Source: Burkholderia sp. OK233
Lineage (GTDB): Bacteria > Pseudomonadota > Gammaproteobacteria > Burkholderiales > Burkholderiaceae
Direction of reading: 5' to 3'
Length of the DNA: 64,000 nt
Assembly: GCF_900230185.1 (NCBI RefSeq)
Contig: NZ_OCSR01000002.1
Location: 2,108,001-2,172,000 of the forward strand
Numbering within the stretch: position 1 is the stretch's first letter; each line of letters opens with the position of its first letter. A program made the position numbers and the translations under genes. Below the pieces are notes generated by a model. That model was given only the letters and a program-made list of their open reading frames with translations, was not told where the DNA came from and ran no database searches. This document shows positions 1-9,316 of this stretch, in pieces.

Positions 1-654
1 GAGGGATTTTATGAAGGCGTACTCGAACCGTCCGGTCGTCAGCGATTCGACACGGCCGCTTTCCCTTTCAATGAGGTCAGCTTCTTCGCCGATGTAAACG
101 CGGTTCCTCATGGAGAACCGGGGTACACAGCACGAGAGCGCATTACGCTGCGACCGTCACTCGACGTCAACGGAATGTGGGGAGGTTACACAGGGGCCGG
201 CGGCAAGACAATTATTCCTTGCGAAGCCGGAGCGAAGATGACTGTGCGCCTCGTCGAGGGGCAAAAATCGCAGGATGTTATTTCGAAGATTCTGCAGCAC
301 TTGCGTGATCACTGTCCGGAAGATGCGTCTCTTTCTATCGTGCACCAGCATTTTGGCGCGCCTGCCGCGACCCTGCCACCAGACCATCCGCTTGTTCTTG
401 CGGCCGAAACGGTGCTCTTCGAGGAGACGGGAATTCGACCGATTCATGTGCGTCTCGGCGCGAGTGTACCGGTCACTGCATTGTTCAAGGAGACGCTTGG
501 GATTGAGACGCTTATGTTTGGCTACAACTTGCCAGACGAAGACGTCCACGCGCCGAATGAGTTCTTCCGACTTACATCGATCGACGAAGGGGTACGCGGC
601 TGGGCTCGACTGTTCGAGGGACTGGCCACTTACCCGCCGGATTCATTTCATTGA
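1..654 (+). CDS. M20-family metallopeptidase, C-terminal part (5' end outside window)
   Basis: The frame is open from base 1 and ends at TGA 652-654, giving the last 217 residues of a longer protein. The sequence resembles the dimerisation (lid) and C-terminal catalytic parts of M20 dipeptidase/ArgE-like enzymes: a GY.GAGGKTIIP block followed by AKMTVRLV near residues 60-85 is typical of the M20 lid domain. These enzymes use two zinc ions to hydrolyse peptide or N-acyl bonds in the cytoplasm. The first metal ligands lie upstream of the window. An MHS transporter and a porin follow on the same strand, so an uptake-and-hydrolysis role is possible. The substrate cannot be read from this fragment. 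Confidence 0.8.
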   Translation, partial: EGFYEGVLEPSGRQRFDTAAFPFNEVSFFADVNAVPHGEPGYTARERITLRPSLDVNGMWGGYTGAGGKTIIPCEAGAKMTVRLVEGQKSQDVISKILQHLRDHCPEDASLSIVHQHFGAPAATLPPDHPLVLAAETVLFEETGIRPIHVRLGASVPVTALFKETLGIETLMFGYNLPDEDVHAPNEFFRLTSIDEGVRGWARLFEGLATYPPDSFH

Positions 655-799
655 CCGTGATCGGACGAGTCGTACGGGTCAGCAATGGCGGGATGTGCTG
701 TCTACCTGGGCGCAGGGTCAAAGACGCTCTGCACTTTCAAAAAATAGCCGAACAAACACCTGATGCGCGATCAGAAATCATTCTAATGAGGAGACGTTT

Positions 800-2101
800 A
801 TGGGGCACACCCTGAGTACATCGGAAAAATACGGAAGCAGGACGTCGCGATCTCGACTCCTTGTCGTCACGACAATCGGAAACGCGCTCGAATTCTTCGA
901 CTTCACGGTATTCGGCTATTTCGCAATCGTTATAGGTCGACTTTTTTTTGCACCGATGTCGGCGGAAGGGCAGCTGATGTCGTCGCTCGCGACATTTGGC
1001 GTGGGTTTCCTGATGCGCCCGCTCGGTGGTGTCGTATTCGGCATCTACGCCGACCGAGCCGGCCGGCGTGCAGCCATGACACTGACGCTCACGCTGATGA
1101 TGGTCGGTGTTTGCCTCGCAGGGCTTGCCCCCACCTATGCACAAGTGGGCATAGCTGGCCCGATTCTGATGGTTCTGGCGAGGCTCATCCAAGGGCTTTC
1201 AGCAGGTGGTGAAGTCGGACCCGCCACCACGCTTCTGCTTGAACACGCTCCCGCTGGGTCGCGGGCGTTCTACACCAGCTGGCAGCTTGGCAGCCAGGGA
1301 CTCGGGATCGCCGCGGGCGCGGCCTCGGCAGCATTGTTGACACATTTCCTTCCTGAAGAGCAACTGTATGCGTGGGGCTGGCGTTTGCCATTTTTGTTAG
1401 GTGCGGCGATTCTCCCGGTCGGCATCGCCTTGCGTCGTCAACTTTCGGAAATCGAGACTGAATACCCGCAATCCACCACGGGGTCCGATTCCGCCATACC
1501 GTTACGCGATCTATTTCACTCGCATTTTCGGCATCTCGCGGCGGGCGTTCTGCTCATTATGGGCGCGACGGTCGCAGCGTACCTGATCACGTTCTTCATC
1601 CCAACCTATTCAATCCGCGATTTGAAGCTCGGTGAGTCTGCTTCATACGCCTGTGCTGTCGCGTCCGGGATCGTCATCGCCATCGTTGCGCCCATAGCCG
1701 GGAAAGTCACGGATCGAGTCGGACGGAAGATTCCAATCGTCTTCGCCCGACTCTTGCTGATCGCCTCCCTCTACCCTATGTATGCATGGTTGAGCAGCGC
1801 ACCAACAGCGGGGCGTCTGCTTGTTACCGTAGTTTTTCTGAGTGTCCTGCTGACGATTCAAGGTGCTGCGACAATTTCGCTGATCCCAGTGCTTTTTCCA
1901 CGGCATGTGCGGGCGACAGGAACCGGAACGGTGTATAGCTTTGGTGTCGCTCTTTTCGGCGGATCGACGCAGCTGGCAGCGGTCTGGCTTATCAGCGCGA
2001 CGGGCAATCGTCTATCGCCTGCCATCGCGACAACGGCAGTGCTGATCGTCTCGACACTCTCTCTTCTGTTGATTGGCAGCGAGGCGGACGCTGAAACATA
2101 A
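800..2101 (+). CDS. MFS transporter, metabolite:H+ symporter (MHS) type
   Basis: This is a 433-residue inner-membrane carrier with about 12 hydrophobic segments. The MFS loop 2-3 motif is present as GIYADRAGRR (residues 81-90), and RLIQGLSAGGEVG (128-140) is the signature of the sugar-porter/MHS branch (ProP, KgtP, ShiA, citrate-proton symporters). The N-terminal NALEFFDFTVFG is also characteristic of that branch. Start ATG 800 follows a good Shine-Dalgarno (gaggag, 787-792 region). MHS members import small organic acids or osmolytes with protons. It lies 145 bp after an M20 peptidase gene and just before a porin gene, suggesting one uptake route, but the substrate is unknown. Confidence 0.85.
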   Translation: MGHTLSTSEKYGSRTSRSRLLVVTTIGNALEFFDFTVFGYFAIVIGRLFFAPMSAEGQLMSSLATFGVGFLMRPLGGVVFGIYADRAGRRAAMTLTLTLMMVGVCLAGLAPTYAQVGIAGPILMVLARLIQGLSAGGEVGPATTLLLEHAPAGSRAFYTSWQLGSQGLGIAAGAASAALLTHFLPEEQLYAWGWRLPFLLGAAILPVGIALRRQLSEIETEYPQSTTGSDSAIPLRDLFHSHFRHLAAGVLLIMGATVAAYLITFFIPTYSIRDLKLGESASYACAVASGIVIAIVAPIAGKVTDRVGRKIPIVFARLLLIASLYPMYAWLSSAPTAGRLLVTVVFLSVLLTIQGAATISLIPVLFPRHVRATGTGTVYSFGVALFGGSTQLAAVWLISATGNRLSPAIATTAVLIVSTLSLLLIGSEADAET

Positions 2102-2264
2102 GATCGGGACTACGTGCATCGCGTAGCGATGGACTATTAAGCAAAGCACCTTGGATTGCCTCTCATACCCATGGCATCGAACAGAACCCGCTGTTTCGCC
2201 GCGATAGTTACCTGGTTTCGTTTTCCTGGATAAATCAATTCTTTAGTATCAAGTGGAGATCAAT

Positions 2265-2631
2265 ATGAAAAAATACGTTATCCTAATTTGTGTAGCGTCG
2301 TTGCCGACTATGAGCCATGCGCAAGGGTCGGTGACACTTTACGGGGTTATCGATGAAGGAGTGAACTACCAGTCCAACGCCGCCGGCAACAGACTCTTCA
2401 ATCTGTCCAGCGGTGTCATCCAGGGCAGTCGGTGGGGGCTCAGGGGCGCGGAGGATCTGGGCGGTGGAACCCGGGCCATTTTCGTGCTGGAAAATGGATT
2501 CGACGTAAATACTGGCGCGCTAGGCCAAGGGAGCCGGATGTTTGGCCGGCAGGCCTATGTGGGTCTTTCGTCCGATACCTACGGTACGTTGATGGCGGGG
2601 CGGCAGTACGATTCTGTCGTGACTTCTTTAG
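2265..2631 (+). pseudogene. Gram-negative porin, 5' fragment (split by IS)
   Basis: The fragment encodes a signal peptide (MKKYVILICVASLPTMSHAQ) and the first strands of an OmpC-type trimeric porin, with GSVTLYGVIDEG and FGRQAYVGLS typical of Burkholderiales porins. ATG 2265 is preferred over ATG 2253 because the signal peptide then begins MKK. After codon 122 (TTA, 2628-2630) the frame enters the insertion sequence and stops at 2640-2642. Joining base 2631 to base 3972 removes the element and one target copy and restores a single 392-residue frame. As assembled the gene cannot make a functional barrel. Confidence 0.88.
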
Positions 2632-2648
2632 CAGGCCGTTGAAATATC
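2632..2648 (+). repeat. Left terminal inverted repeat of the IS5-family element
   Basis: Begins CAGGCCGTTGAAATA immediately after the TTAG duplication at 2628-2631 and pairs with 3951-3967. Confidence 0.85.
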
Positions 2649-2777
2649 CGTCGTTGATGCGCCCAGATGCATTACGACGGATGCTGGGTTCGCACTTTTG
2701 AAACGCGGAACACGTTGCGGGCATTCGACGTTGCTCGCGGGTTCGCCATATCGATGTTATCCATTGCTTCCTGCCCC

Positions 2778-3887
2778 TTAACCGGCAAGTGTGCGCATAC
2801 GCGTCAGGTTGTAGCCGACCTGCGTCAGCACGAAGAGCTGGTCTACGCGTTCAAGTCCTCGATACATCGCTTGTCGAATTCGTCCGACTGTCTTGCCCCA
2901 TCCGAACACCTGCTCAATGCGTTTACGTTTTTGCTGGCTGACCGCGTAACCCGGCCAGCGCGTAGTTCGCTCGTCAATTGCTGAGCCTCCTGGACGACCA
3001 TCGTTTTGCGCCACATGCGGCGTGACACGATTCGCGCGACAACTGCCGACGAAGCCGGCGGTGTCGTAGTTCTTGTCCGCACCGACCGTGATGGCACGCG
3101 ACGCAACACTCGCGGCATCAGCAAGCATCTGCCCGGCCGCGTCGCGCTCGGCGGTGCCCGTCGCCAGCGTCACCTGTGCGTTGACCACCAGGCCGTGCCG
3201 GTTGTCGGTCAGCACGTGGCCCATATAACAGAGCATCGCTCCGGTTCCTTTGCTCTTACGAAACAGGCGCGCCTGCTCGTCCGTCGTGGATTGGTGCGTC
3301 TCGTTACTGCGCTTCTGTCCATGCCAGTTGTCATTCGGCGCGGGCGGTTCGTCAGGAGGCCTGTCTTCTTTGTCCGGACTTGCCTTGGGCACAAAGCTCT
3401 TGTGCCCGGCCCATGCCTGAATCAACGTGCCGTCGACGCTAAAGTGCTCCCCAGAAAGATATCCGCGCTCGCGCGCGGTCTCGACTGTCTCGTTGAAGAG
3501 CAACACCAGCACATCGTGTTCGAGCAACCGGTCGCGGTTCTTGCTGAACGTCGAGTGGTCCCACACGGTCCCGTCCATCGGCAGGCCGACGAACCAGCGG
3601 AACAACATATTGTAGGAAATCTGTTCCACCAGCATGCGCTCGCTACGAATTGAGTACAGCACCTGCAGCAAAAGAGCTCGCACCAGCTTCTCCGGCGCAA
3701 TGCTCGGCCGACCTCCTTTCACGTCAGCCTCGTACATCCGCGCGAACACATCGTCCATGCGTTTAAGCGCGTCATTGAGCCAGGTGCGAATCGGACGCAA
3801 CGGATGGTCCTTCGGCACAAAATCGTCCAGCTTCAACACCGTGAACATTGATTCGGTAAAACCATCTGGCCCACGCATCCGTTCCAT
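2778..3887 (-). CDS. IS5-family DDE transposase
   Basis: This 369-residue transposase fills most of the element. The N-terminal region (about residues 10-130) carries the GGRPSIAPEKLVRALLLQ block typical of IS5/IS1182-like transposases. A DDE triad can be placed at D152 (VDGTLIQAW), D271 (VGADKNYD) and E325 (RKRIEQVFGWGKTVGR), with the usual K/R in the Y-R-E region. No frameshift is visible, so the protein is probably active. It reads opposite to the interrupted porin and starts about 80 bp inside the right end. Confidence 0.92.
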   Translation of the reverse strand: MERMRGPDGFTESMFTVLKLDDFVPKDHPLRPIRTWLNDALKRMDDVFARMYEADVKGGRPSIAPEKLVRALLLQVLYSIRSERMLVEQISYNMLFRWFVGLPMDGTVWDHSTFSKNRDRLLEHDVLVLLFNETVETARERGYLSGEHFSVDGTLIQAWAGHKSFVPKASPDKEDRPPDEPPAPNDNWHGQKRSNETHQSTTDEQARLFRKSKGTGAMLCYMGHVLTDNRHGLVVNAQVTLATGTAERDAAGQMLADAASVASRAITVGADKNYDTAGFVGSCRANRVTPHVAQNDGRPGGSAIDERTTRWPGYAVSQQKRKRIEQVFGWGKTVGRIRQAMYRGLERVDQLFVLTQVGYNLTRMRTLAG

Positions 3888-3950
3888 CTCGCTCTCATTG
3901 ATGACATACGTTCAACGTTTACGCCTGCGTTCCGGATGACCGCTACATGA

Positions 3951-3967
3951 GGTATTTCACCGGCCTG
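3951..3967 (-). repeat. Right terminal inverted repeat of the IS5-family element
   Basis: Read on the minus strand it begins CAGGCCGGTGAAATA. It is followed on the plus strand by the second TTAG copy at 3968-3971. Confidence 0.85.
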
Positions 3968-4783
3968 TTAGGGCAGTTTGCCGTTGGAGACCAATGGGGC
4001 GGTTACATTACCGCGCACCCTGGCGATCTGGACAACTTCAACAATACCGTCCGGACCAACAATGCCATCAAGTACATGAGCAGTAACTACGGCGGTCTTT
4101 CCTTTAGCGCGATGTATGCCCTCGGCGGGCAGCCCGGTAGTTTTACCGGGAACCAAACCTGGTCATTGGGCGCCAATTACGCCCGCGGTCCGATTAGCAT
4201 CGCAGCAGCGTATTTGAACGCAAGAACCCCGAATGTCGGATTCTTTGGCAACAGCAGCACGTCGACTCCCACATCCGTATCGACGAGCATTATGTCGCCT
4301 GTCACGACCGGTTTCATTTCGGCGCACGACTACAGCGTGGCTGCAATCGCTGGGTCCTATGTATTTTCAAGGGCAACTGTCGGACTGACTTACTCGAATA
4401 TTCGTTACGGAAATCTTGGTGACCTGCAGTCGGGCACCAACCCGCACGGCTACTCAGGTAGTGCAAGTTTCAACGATGTCGAAGCCAACTTTCAGTACCA
4501 GTTTAGTCCCAGCTTCCTCGCCGGATTTGCGTACAACTATACGGTCGGCGGAAGCGTCAAGACATCGACGGGCGAGAAACCGGATGCCCGGTACCATCAG
4601 TTTTCCCTCGGCGCAGACTACTTCCTGTCAAAACGAACGGATGTTTATGCCGTGGGCGTTTACCAGAAGGCGTCAGGTGTCGACTCACGCGATCTATCTG
4701 CTGTCGCATCGATCAACAATCTGAGGCCTTCAAGCGGTGATCGCGCGGCCGTAGTCCGACTCGGTATCAGGCACAAGTTCTGA
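3968..4783 (+). pseudogene. Gram-negative porin, 3' fragment (split by IS)
   Basis: This is the remaining 270 codons of the porin. They resume in the same frame as the 5' fragment, starting with the duplicated TTA codon and then GQFAVGDQWGGY, which matches the loop region of Burkholderiales porins. The C-terminus ends ...LGIRHKF, with the terminal Phe needed for BamA-dependent outer-membrane insertion. An ORF start inside the element (3947) is only read-through and is unlikely to give an exported protein, because no signal peptide precedes it. Confidence 0.88.
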
Positions 4784-4842
4784 AACCCCGATCGCTGCTG
4801 GCCACATTAGATCCCACGATGGATTAGCCCGGCTCGACAGGC

Positions 4843-4866
4843 CAGACGATCCATCGGAATCGTCTG
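4843..4866 (+). other. Stem-loop downstream of the porin gene
   Basis: CAGACGAT (4843-4850) pairs perfectly with ATCGTCTG (4859-4866) across an 8-base loop, 60 bp after the porin stop. No T-run follows, so it may stabilise mRNA ends or act as a weak terminator. The rest of 4784-5050 shows no gene. Confidence 0.4.
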
Positions 4867-5050
4867 TGGTTCGCACCGTGAGGGCGCCTACAGGGCATGA
4901 ACTACGAATTCGCTCCGACATCGGGCAATTTGCCGACATGACTGCGCGGAGTGGCATCCGGTTCTCGTGGTTTTGCGCATTTCGAGTTGACTCTGAAGCG
5001 CCCGCGTTGCGGCAGTTCGATCTCCCGGTTTGGGTCGACCCATCGATGAC

Positions 5051-6010
5051 CTATGACTTGCGCCCCGCCTTCTTTTTTTGATCGTAGATCGAAGCACCGG
5101 TTTCGACAGGTATAAACGGTGCTTGAAAGCGATCGATCAGAAAGTCGATGAATGCTCGGGCGCGGGCCGTCTGGTTTCGCTGGCTCGGATAGTAGACGAA
5201 GAGGTCGGCTGACGGCAGCACCGTTTCCGGCAACACCAGTTTGAGCCGCCCACTTTGGACGTACTTCGCCAGATCCCATTCGGAGCGAATCAATATCCCA
5301 TGCCCGTCAAGCGCCCACCGCAGCACAATATCGCCGTCATTGCTCGATAGCGCGCCTTTGACTTTCAAAGCTTCGGTGTGGTCCCCCTGCATATACCGCC
5401 ACACGCCATAGGCATCATCGTTCTGGCGATGAATGATGCAACGGTGCCGAACGAGATCCTCTACGCGCTCCGGTGTCCCAAAACGCTCAAGGTATTTCGG
5501 GGAGGCGCACAGAAAACGACGATTGCTCATGATGCGCCGGGCGCTAAGCCGGCTGTCGGGGAGTTCGCCAAAACGGATGGCCATATCGAACGCCTCCTCC
5601 ACCAGATCGATGGGCCGGTCGGTCACTTCAAACTGGATTTCCACGTTGGGAAAGCGCTTCGCGAATTCGGACACAAGCGGCGCGATGGTCGTGCGCCCGA
5701 AGCCGAGCGTCGCGTTGACGCGTAACAGCCCGTGGGGATCGGATCGAGCCCCCGATATCTCGTCCTCCATCTGCCGGACTTGCCCGACGATCTGTGTCGC
5801 GTAGCGCAGGTAAGTCTCGCCCTCGGGCGTCAGGCTGACACTCCGAGTTGTCCGGTTGACTAACCGCGCCCCCAGCCTGTGTTCCATCAGCCCCAGGCGC
5901 TTGGTCGCGGCCGGCGGGGTGAGATCGAGCGCCCGCGCCGCGCCCGACAAGCTTTTGAGTCTGGCGAGGAGGATGAAAAATTCGAAGTCGGAGGCTGAGT
6001 CAGTCGTCAC
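5051..6010 (-). CDS. LysR-family regulator next to D-tartrate dehydratase
   Basis: A 319-residue LysR-type regulator with an N-terminal winged HTH (about residues 8-65; SLSGAARALDLTPPAATKRL and NRTTRSVSLT) and a periplasmic-binding-like effector domain (about 92-295). The start is GTG 6008-6010, preceded by AGGTG about 10 bases upstream. No ATG nearby gives a better fit. It is divergent from the tartrate dehydratase gene at 6141, and a perfect palindrome (6043-6058) lies between them. That is the usual layout for a LysR protein that represses itself and activates the neighbour. D-tartrate or a derivative is the inferred inducer. The C-terminus is unusually basic (KKKAGRKS). Confidence 0.88.
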   Translation of the reverse strand: MTTDSASDFEFFILLARLKSLSGAARALDLTPPAATKRLGLMEHRLGARLVNRTTRSVSLTPEGETYLRYATQIVGQVRQMEDEISGARSDPHGLLRVNATLGFGRTTIAPLVSEFAKRFPNVEIQFEVTDRPIDLVEEAFDMAIRFGELPDSRLSARRIMSNRRFLCASPKYLERFGTPERVEDLVRHRCIIHRQNDDAYGVWRYMQGDHTEALKVKGALSSNDGDIVLRWALDGHGILIRSEWDLAKYVQSGRLKLVLPETVLPSADLFVYYPSQRNQTARARAFIDFLIDRFQAPFIPVETGASIYDQKKKAGRKS

Positions 6011-6042
6011 TTTAGTTGTTCACCTAAAGTAAAAAATGAAAT

Positions 6043-6058
6043 GAATTCAAGTGAATTC
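6043..6058. promoter_or_regulatory. Probable LysR operator (perfect palindrome)
   Basis: GAATTCA-AG-TGAATTC has perfect 7-base arms. It lies 33 bp upstream of the LysR start and 83 bp upstream of the dehydratase start in the divergent intergenic region, where a LysR activation site is expected. Confidence 0.6.
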
Positions 6059-6140
6059 TAATCCCTCCTTTCGCGGATAAGCTAGTTTCCATTGCAGCCG
6101 GACGCATGCAAAACGTGCCCAAAACTCAGGAGACACCGTC

Positions 6141-7307
6141 ATGAGAATCGTTGAAATCCGCGAAAAGACCGTTCTGATCAGTTCCCCAATCCGGAATGCC
6201 TACATTGACTTCAGCAAGATGACGCTGAGTCTCGTCGCCGTGGTGACGGATGTCATCCGGGACGGGAAGCCGGTCGTGGGTTATGGCTTCAATTCCAACG
6301 GCCGCTACGGCCAGGGCAAGCTGATGCGCGAGCGCTTCATTCCGCGCCTTCTCGAAGCCGATCCCGCCACGCTCGTCAACGATGCCGGCGACAACCTCGA
6401 TCCGCACAAGATCTGGGCGACCATGTTCACGAACGAAAAGCCGGGCGGTCACGGTGAGCGCTCGGTCGCCATCGGCACGATCGACATGGCGATCTGGGAC
6501 GCGGTGGCGAAGATCGAAGGTAAACCGCTGTTCCAGTTACTGGCCGACCGCTACGGTGATGGCCAACCCGATCGCAAGATCTTCGTGTACGCGGCCGGCG
6601 GCTACTACTACCCAGGCCAGGACCACGAGAAGCTGAAAGACGAAATGCGCAGCTACATCGACCGAGGCTATACGGTTGTGAAGAAGAAGATCGGCGGGGC
6701 TTCGCTCGATGAAGATCTGCGCCGCATCGACTCGATCCTGAGCGTACTCGGTGACGGTCAGAAACTCGCTGTCGATGCAAACGGCCGCTTCGACCTTGAT
6801 ACCGCGATCCAGTACGCGAAGGCGCTGTCGCAATACGACCTGTTCTGGTACGAAGAACCGGGCGACCCGCTCGACTACGAATTGCAGGCGACGCTGCGCA
6901 ATTACTACGACAAGCCGATGGCGACTGGCGAAGACCTGTTTTCGATGCAGGACGCACGCAACCTGATCCGTTACGGCGGGATGCGTCCGGATCGCGACTG
7001 GTTGCAGTTCGACTGCGCGCTGAGCTATGGCCTGGTGGAGTATCTGCGCACGCTCGACATGCTGCGTCAACACGGCTGGTCACCGAGCCGCTGTATTCCG
7101 CACGGCGGACACCAGATGTCGTTGAACATCGCGGCCGGGCTCGGTCTGGGTGGCAATGAATCCTATCCGGACCTGTTCCAGCCTTATGGCGGCTTCCCTG
7201 ACGGCGTGAAAGTGGAAAACGGCTTCATCACAATGCCCGATCTGCCCGGCATCGGCTTTGAAGGAAAAGCTGATCTTTTCGCCGAAATGCAAAAGCTGTC
7301 CGCATAA
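6141..7307 (+). CDS. tarD: D(-)-tartrate dehydratase (enolase superfamily)
   Basis: A 388-residue member of the mandelate racemase subgroup of the enolase superfamily. It converts D-tartrate to oxaloacetate using Mg2+. Visible catalytic parts are the lysine motif VVKKKIGG (K183), metal ligands D212 (VDANGRFD), E238 (WYEEPGD) and E264 (ATGEDLF), and the general acid/base H321 (IPHGGHQ). From memory, the Bradyrhizobium enzyme has Lys184, Asp213, Glu239, Glu265 and His322, so every residue here is offset by one, which supports the specific function rather than a generic dehydratase. SD ggag precedes ATG 6141. A divergent LysR gene and a downstream dicarboxylate carrier fit a tartrate-use module. 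Confidence 0.88.
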   Translation: MRIVEIREKTVLISSPIRNAYIDFSKMTLSLVAVVTDVIRDGKPVVGYGFNSNGRYGQGKLMRERFIPRLLEADPATLVNDAGDNLDPHKIWATMFTNEKPGGHGERSVAIGTIDMAIWDAVAKIEGKPLFQLLADRYGDGQPDRKIFVYAAGGYYYPGQDHEKLKDEMRSYIDRGYTVVKKKIGGASLDEDLRRIDSILSVLGDGQKLAVDANGRFDLDTAIQYAKALSQYDLFWYEEPGDPLDYELQATLRNYYDKPMATGEDLFSMQDARNLIRYGGMRPDRDWLQFDCALSYGLVEYLRTLDMLRQHGWSPSRCIPHGGHQMSLNIAAGLGLGGNESYPDLFQPYGGFPDGVKVENGFITMPDLPGIGFEGKADLFAEMQKLSA

Positions 7308-7325
7308 GCCGTCAAACGGCAAAAC

Positions 7326-7347
7326 GCGCCGACCAAGGCGTCGGCGC
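7326..7347 (+). other. Stem-loop between tarD and dctA
   Basis: GCGCCGAC (7326-7333) pairs with GTCGGCGC (7340-7347) across a 6-base loop, 19 bp after the dehydratase stop. There is no T-run. It could reduce read-through into, or protect mRNA upstream of, the carrier gene. Confidence 0.4.
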
Positions 7348-7471
7348 AGCGTTCATAAGAATAGACAAATGGAACGCACGCGAAATCAGCCCGTGCTCGT
7401 CGCAGCGGTGAATTCCGCTGCGGTAGCCGGTCCTGACTTTCATTAAAAGATGCCACGCATAGGAGACAGTC

Positions 7472-8827
7472 ATGCGGGTTTCAAAGATCGGAAAATCTCT
7501 TTCCAAGCTGTACGTACAGGTGCTGATTGGCATTGTTGCCGGCGTCCTCGTCGGCCATTTCTATCCCGACATCGGCTCTCAGCTCAAACCTCTCGGGGAT
7601 CTGTTCATCAAGCTGATCCGGATGCTGCTTGCCCCGATCATTTTCGCGTCCGTTGTCGTCGGCATTGCCCGCATGAACGACCTGCATGCGGCCGGTCGCG
7701 TTGGTGTCAAGGCAGTCGTTTACTTCGAAATTGCATCAACGATTGCTCTCGCTGTTGGCCTTGTCATCGTGAATGTCATCAAACCGGGCAGTGGTATGAA
7801 CATCGACCCGGCACATATCGACAGTTCGGCCATTTCCACCTACACCCATGCGGCACAGCAGCACGGAATGCTTGAGTTCTTCATGAGCATCGTTCCGAAC
7901 AGCATTGTCGGAGCGTTCGCAAATGGAGATATCCTGCCCATCATCTTCTTTTCGCTACTGCTCGCCATCTCCCTCGCCAGGCTTGGGCCCCGCACTGCGC
8001 CGTTCGTCGACATGCTCGACATGTTCCTTCAGGGCATGTTCGGCGTCGTGCGAATCGTGATGTATGTCGCGCCCATTGGTGCCTTTGGGGGCATGGCATT
8101 CACCATCGCGAAGTACGGAATTGGCACGCTGGCATCGTTTGGCCAACTGATGCTGTGCCTCTACCTGACCTCGATCTTCTTCGTGGTCGTTGTGCTTGGT
8201 TTTGTCATGCGGATGAGCGGGCTGTCGCTGTGGAAGTATCTCCGCTACATCAAGGACGAGATCTTCATTACTCTCGGTACAGCGTCGACTGAAGCGGTGC
8301 TCCCGCAGATGCTCATCAAAATGGAGAAGCTGGGGTGTTCACGCCCCGTGGTCGGGATGGTGCTGCCTACGGGCTACACCTTTAACGCCGATGGCACGGC
8401 GATCTATCTGACCATGGCCTCGATGTTCGTTGCGCAAGCGATGAATATCCACTTGACGATCGGGGATCAGTTGCTGCTCCTCGGTGTGCTGCTGCTGACA
8501 TCCAAAGGGTCCGCGGGTGTGGCCGGAGCCGGATTCGTCGCTCTGGCTGCCACGCTGGCCTCGATGCACAAAATCCCTGTGTCTGGACTGGTGCTGCTGC
8601 TAGGCGTCGATCGCTTCCTCAACGAAGCTCGTGCCGTCACGAACCTGATCGGCAACGGGGTGGCGACGATTGTGGTCGCTCGATGGGAGGGGGCGCTCGA
8701 TATGAACAAGGCCCGCGCGATGCTCGACCGTACTGACTTGAGCGTCGATGCATTGGAGTCCGCCGACGAGGCGCCCACAGATCGGACGCCTCCGAAAGAC
8801 GCCGTTATTCGGTCCCACACTCATTGA
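7472..8827 (+). CDS. dctA: C4-dicarboxylate:cation symporter, DctA family
   Basis: A 451-residue DAACS-family carrier in the inner membrane. Family marks include LIRMLLAPIIFASVVVGI (about residues 48-65), the serine-rich TLGTASTEAVLPQML (re-entrant loop HP1), the NADGTAIY motif of TM7 and the TSKGSAGVAG loop (HP2). Family members import succinate, fumarate, malate and related acids with cations. It lies 164 bp downstream of the tartrate dehydratase on the same strand and could be read with it. Import of D-tartrate is inferred from context. SD aggag precedes ATG 7472. The C-terminal tail after the last helix (about 40 residues) is longer and more acidic than usual. Confidence 0.88.
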   Translation: MRVSKIGKSLSKLYVQVLIGIVAGVLVGHFYPDIGSQLKPLGDLFIKLIRMLLAPIIFASVVVGIARMNDLHAAGRVGVKAVVYFEIASTIALAVGLVIVNVIKPGSGMNIDPAHIDSSAISTYTHAAQQHGMLEFFMSIVPNSIVGAFANGDILPIIFFSLLLAISLARLGPRTAPFVDMLDMFLQGMFGVVRIVMYVAPIGAFGGMAFTIAKYGIGTLASFGQLMLCLYLTSIFFVVVVLGFVMRMSGLSLWKYLRYIKDEIFITLGTASTEAVLPQMLIKMEKLGCSRPVVGMVLPTGYTFNADGTAIYLTMASMFVAQAMNIHLTIGDQLLLLGVLLLTSKGSAGVAGAGFVALAATLASMHKIPVSGLVLLLGVDRFLNEARAVTNLIGNGVATIVVARWEGALDMNKARAMLDRTDLSVDALESADEAPTDRTPPKDAVIRSHTH

Positions 8828-9316
8828 ATCGTCGAGGCAACTTTATGCTGAGCAGATTCCTTCGCCGCGAGTAGCGCAACGCTGGCGCAAGCACTCGTAG
8901 AAACACATCCTTGGCGTATGGCCGATCCCTACACGTTGTGCGGTTTTCGCCCCCAAAACACCTCGGCGTGTTCCTACAAGCGCTTGCGGCAACCGTCTAC
9001 GAAAAAGCGCGAACGGTAAGACTGCGGAGACGGGGCGCGTTCGTTTCGTATTGACGAAATCTCAACCGAAGCAGGTAGCCCCTCGCTCTGTGACCTCGAG
9101 ATTCTGTCATCAACCGTATAACGAATTTATAAAACCGAGGGGTGTGTACCGTAAATTCAGCATATCTAAGTGCACGTCTCGCTATTCCGCTCGACCCACA
9201 TACCTTCTTTATCAAGAAGCTCTCGCTTTATACAACGGATTTAGATACAGCTCGATATCATCGCTCCGCTTGACGCCGCTGCTTCACAGCCAGGCGTCAT
9301 TCTTCGGAGAAAAATC
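8828..9316. other. Intergenic region, partly AT-rich, no gene recognised
   Basis: This 489-bp gap contains no convincing ORF on either strand. From about 9110 to 9300 the sequence is visibly richer in A and T than its neighbours, which may mark acquired DNA or the promoter of the following small gene. No tRNA or terminator shape was recognised. Confidence 0.5.

Larger units (their letters stand above)
2632..3967 (-). mobile_element. Complete IS5-family insertion sequence (1,336 bp)
   Basis: The element is bounded by imperfect terminal inverted repeats beginning CAGGCCGTTGAAATA (left) and CAGGCCGGTGAAATA (right, read inward), 14 of the first 15 bases identical. It is flanked by the direct repeat TTAG at 2628-2631 and 3968-3971, which fits the YTAR target of the IS5 subgroup. 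It carries one transposase gene on the minus strand and no passenger gene. It interrupts a porin gene, and exact removal restores the reading frame. The clean ends and intact transposase suggest a recent insertion. Confidence 0.9.
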
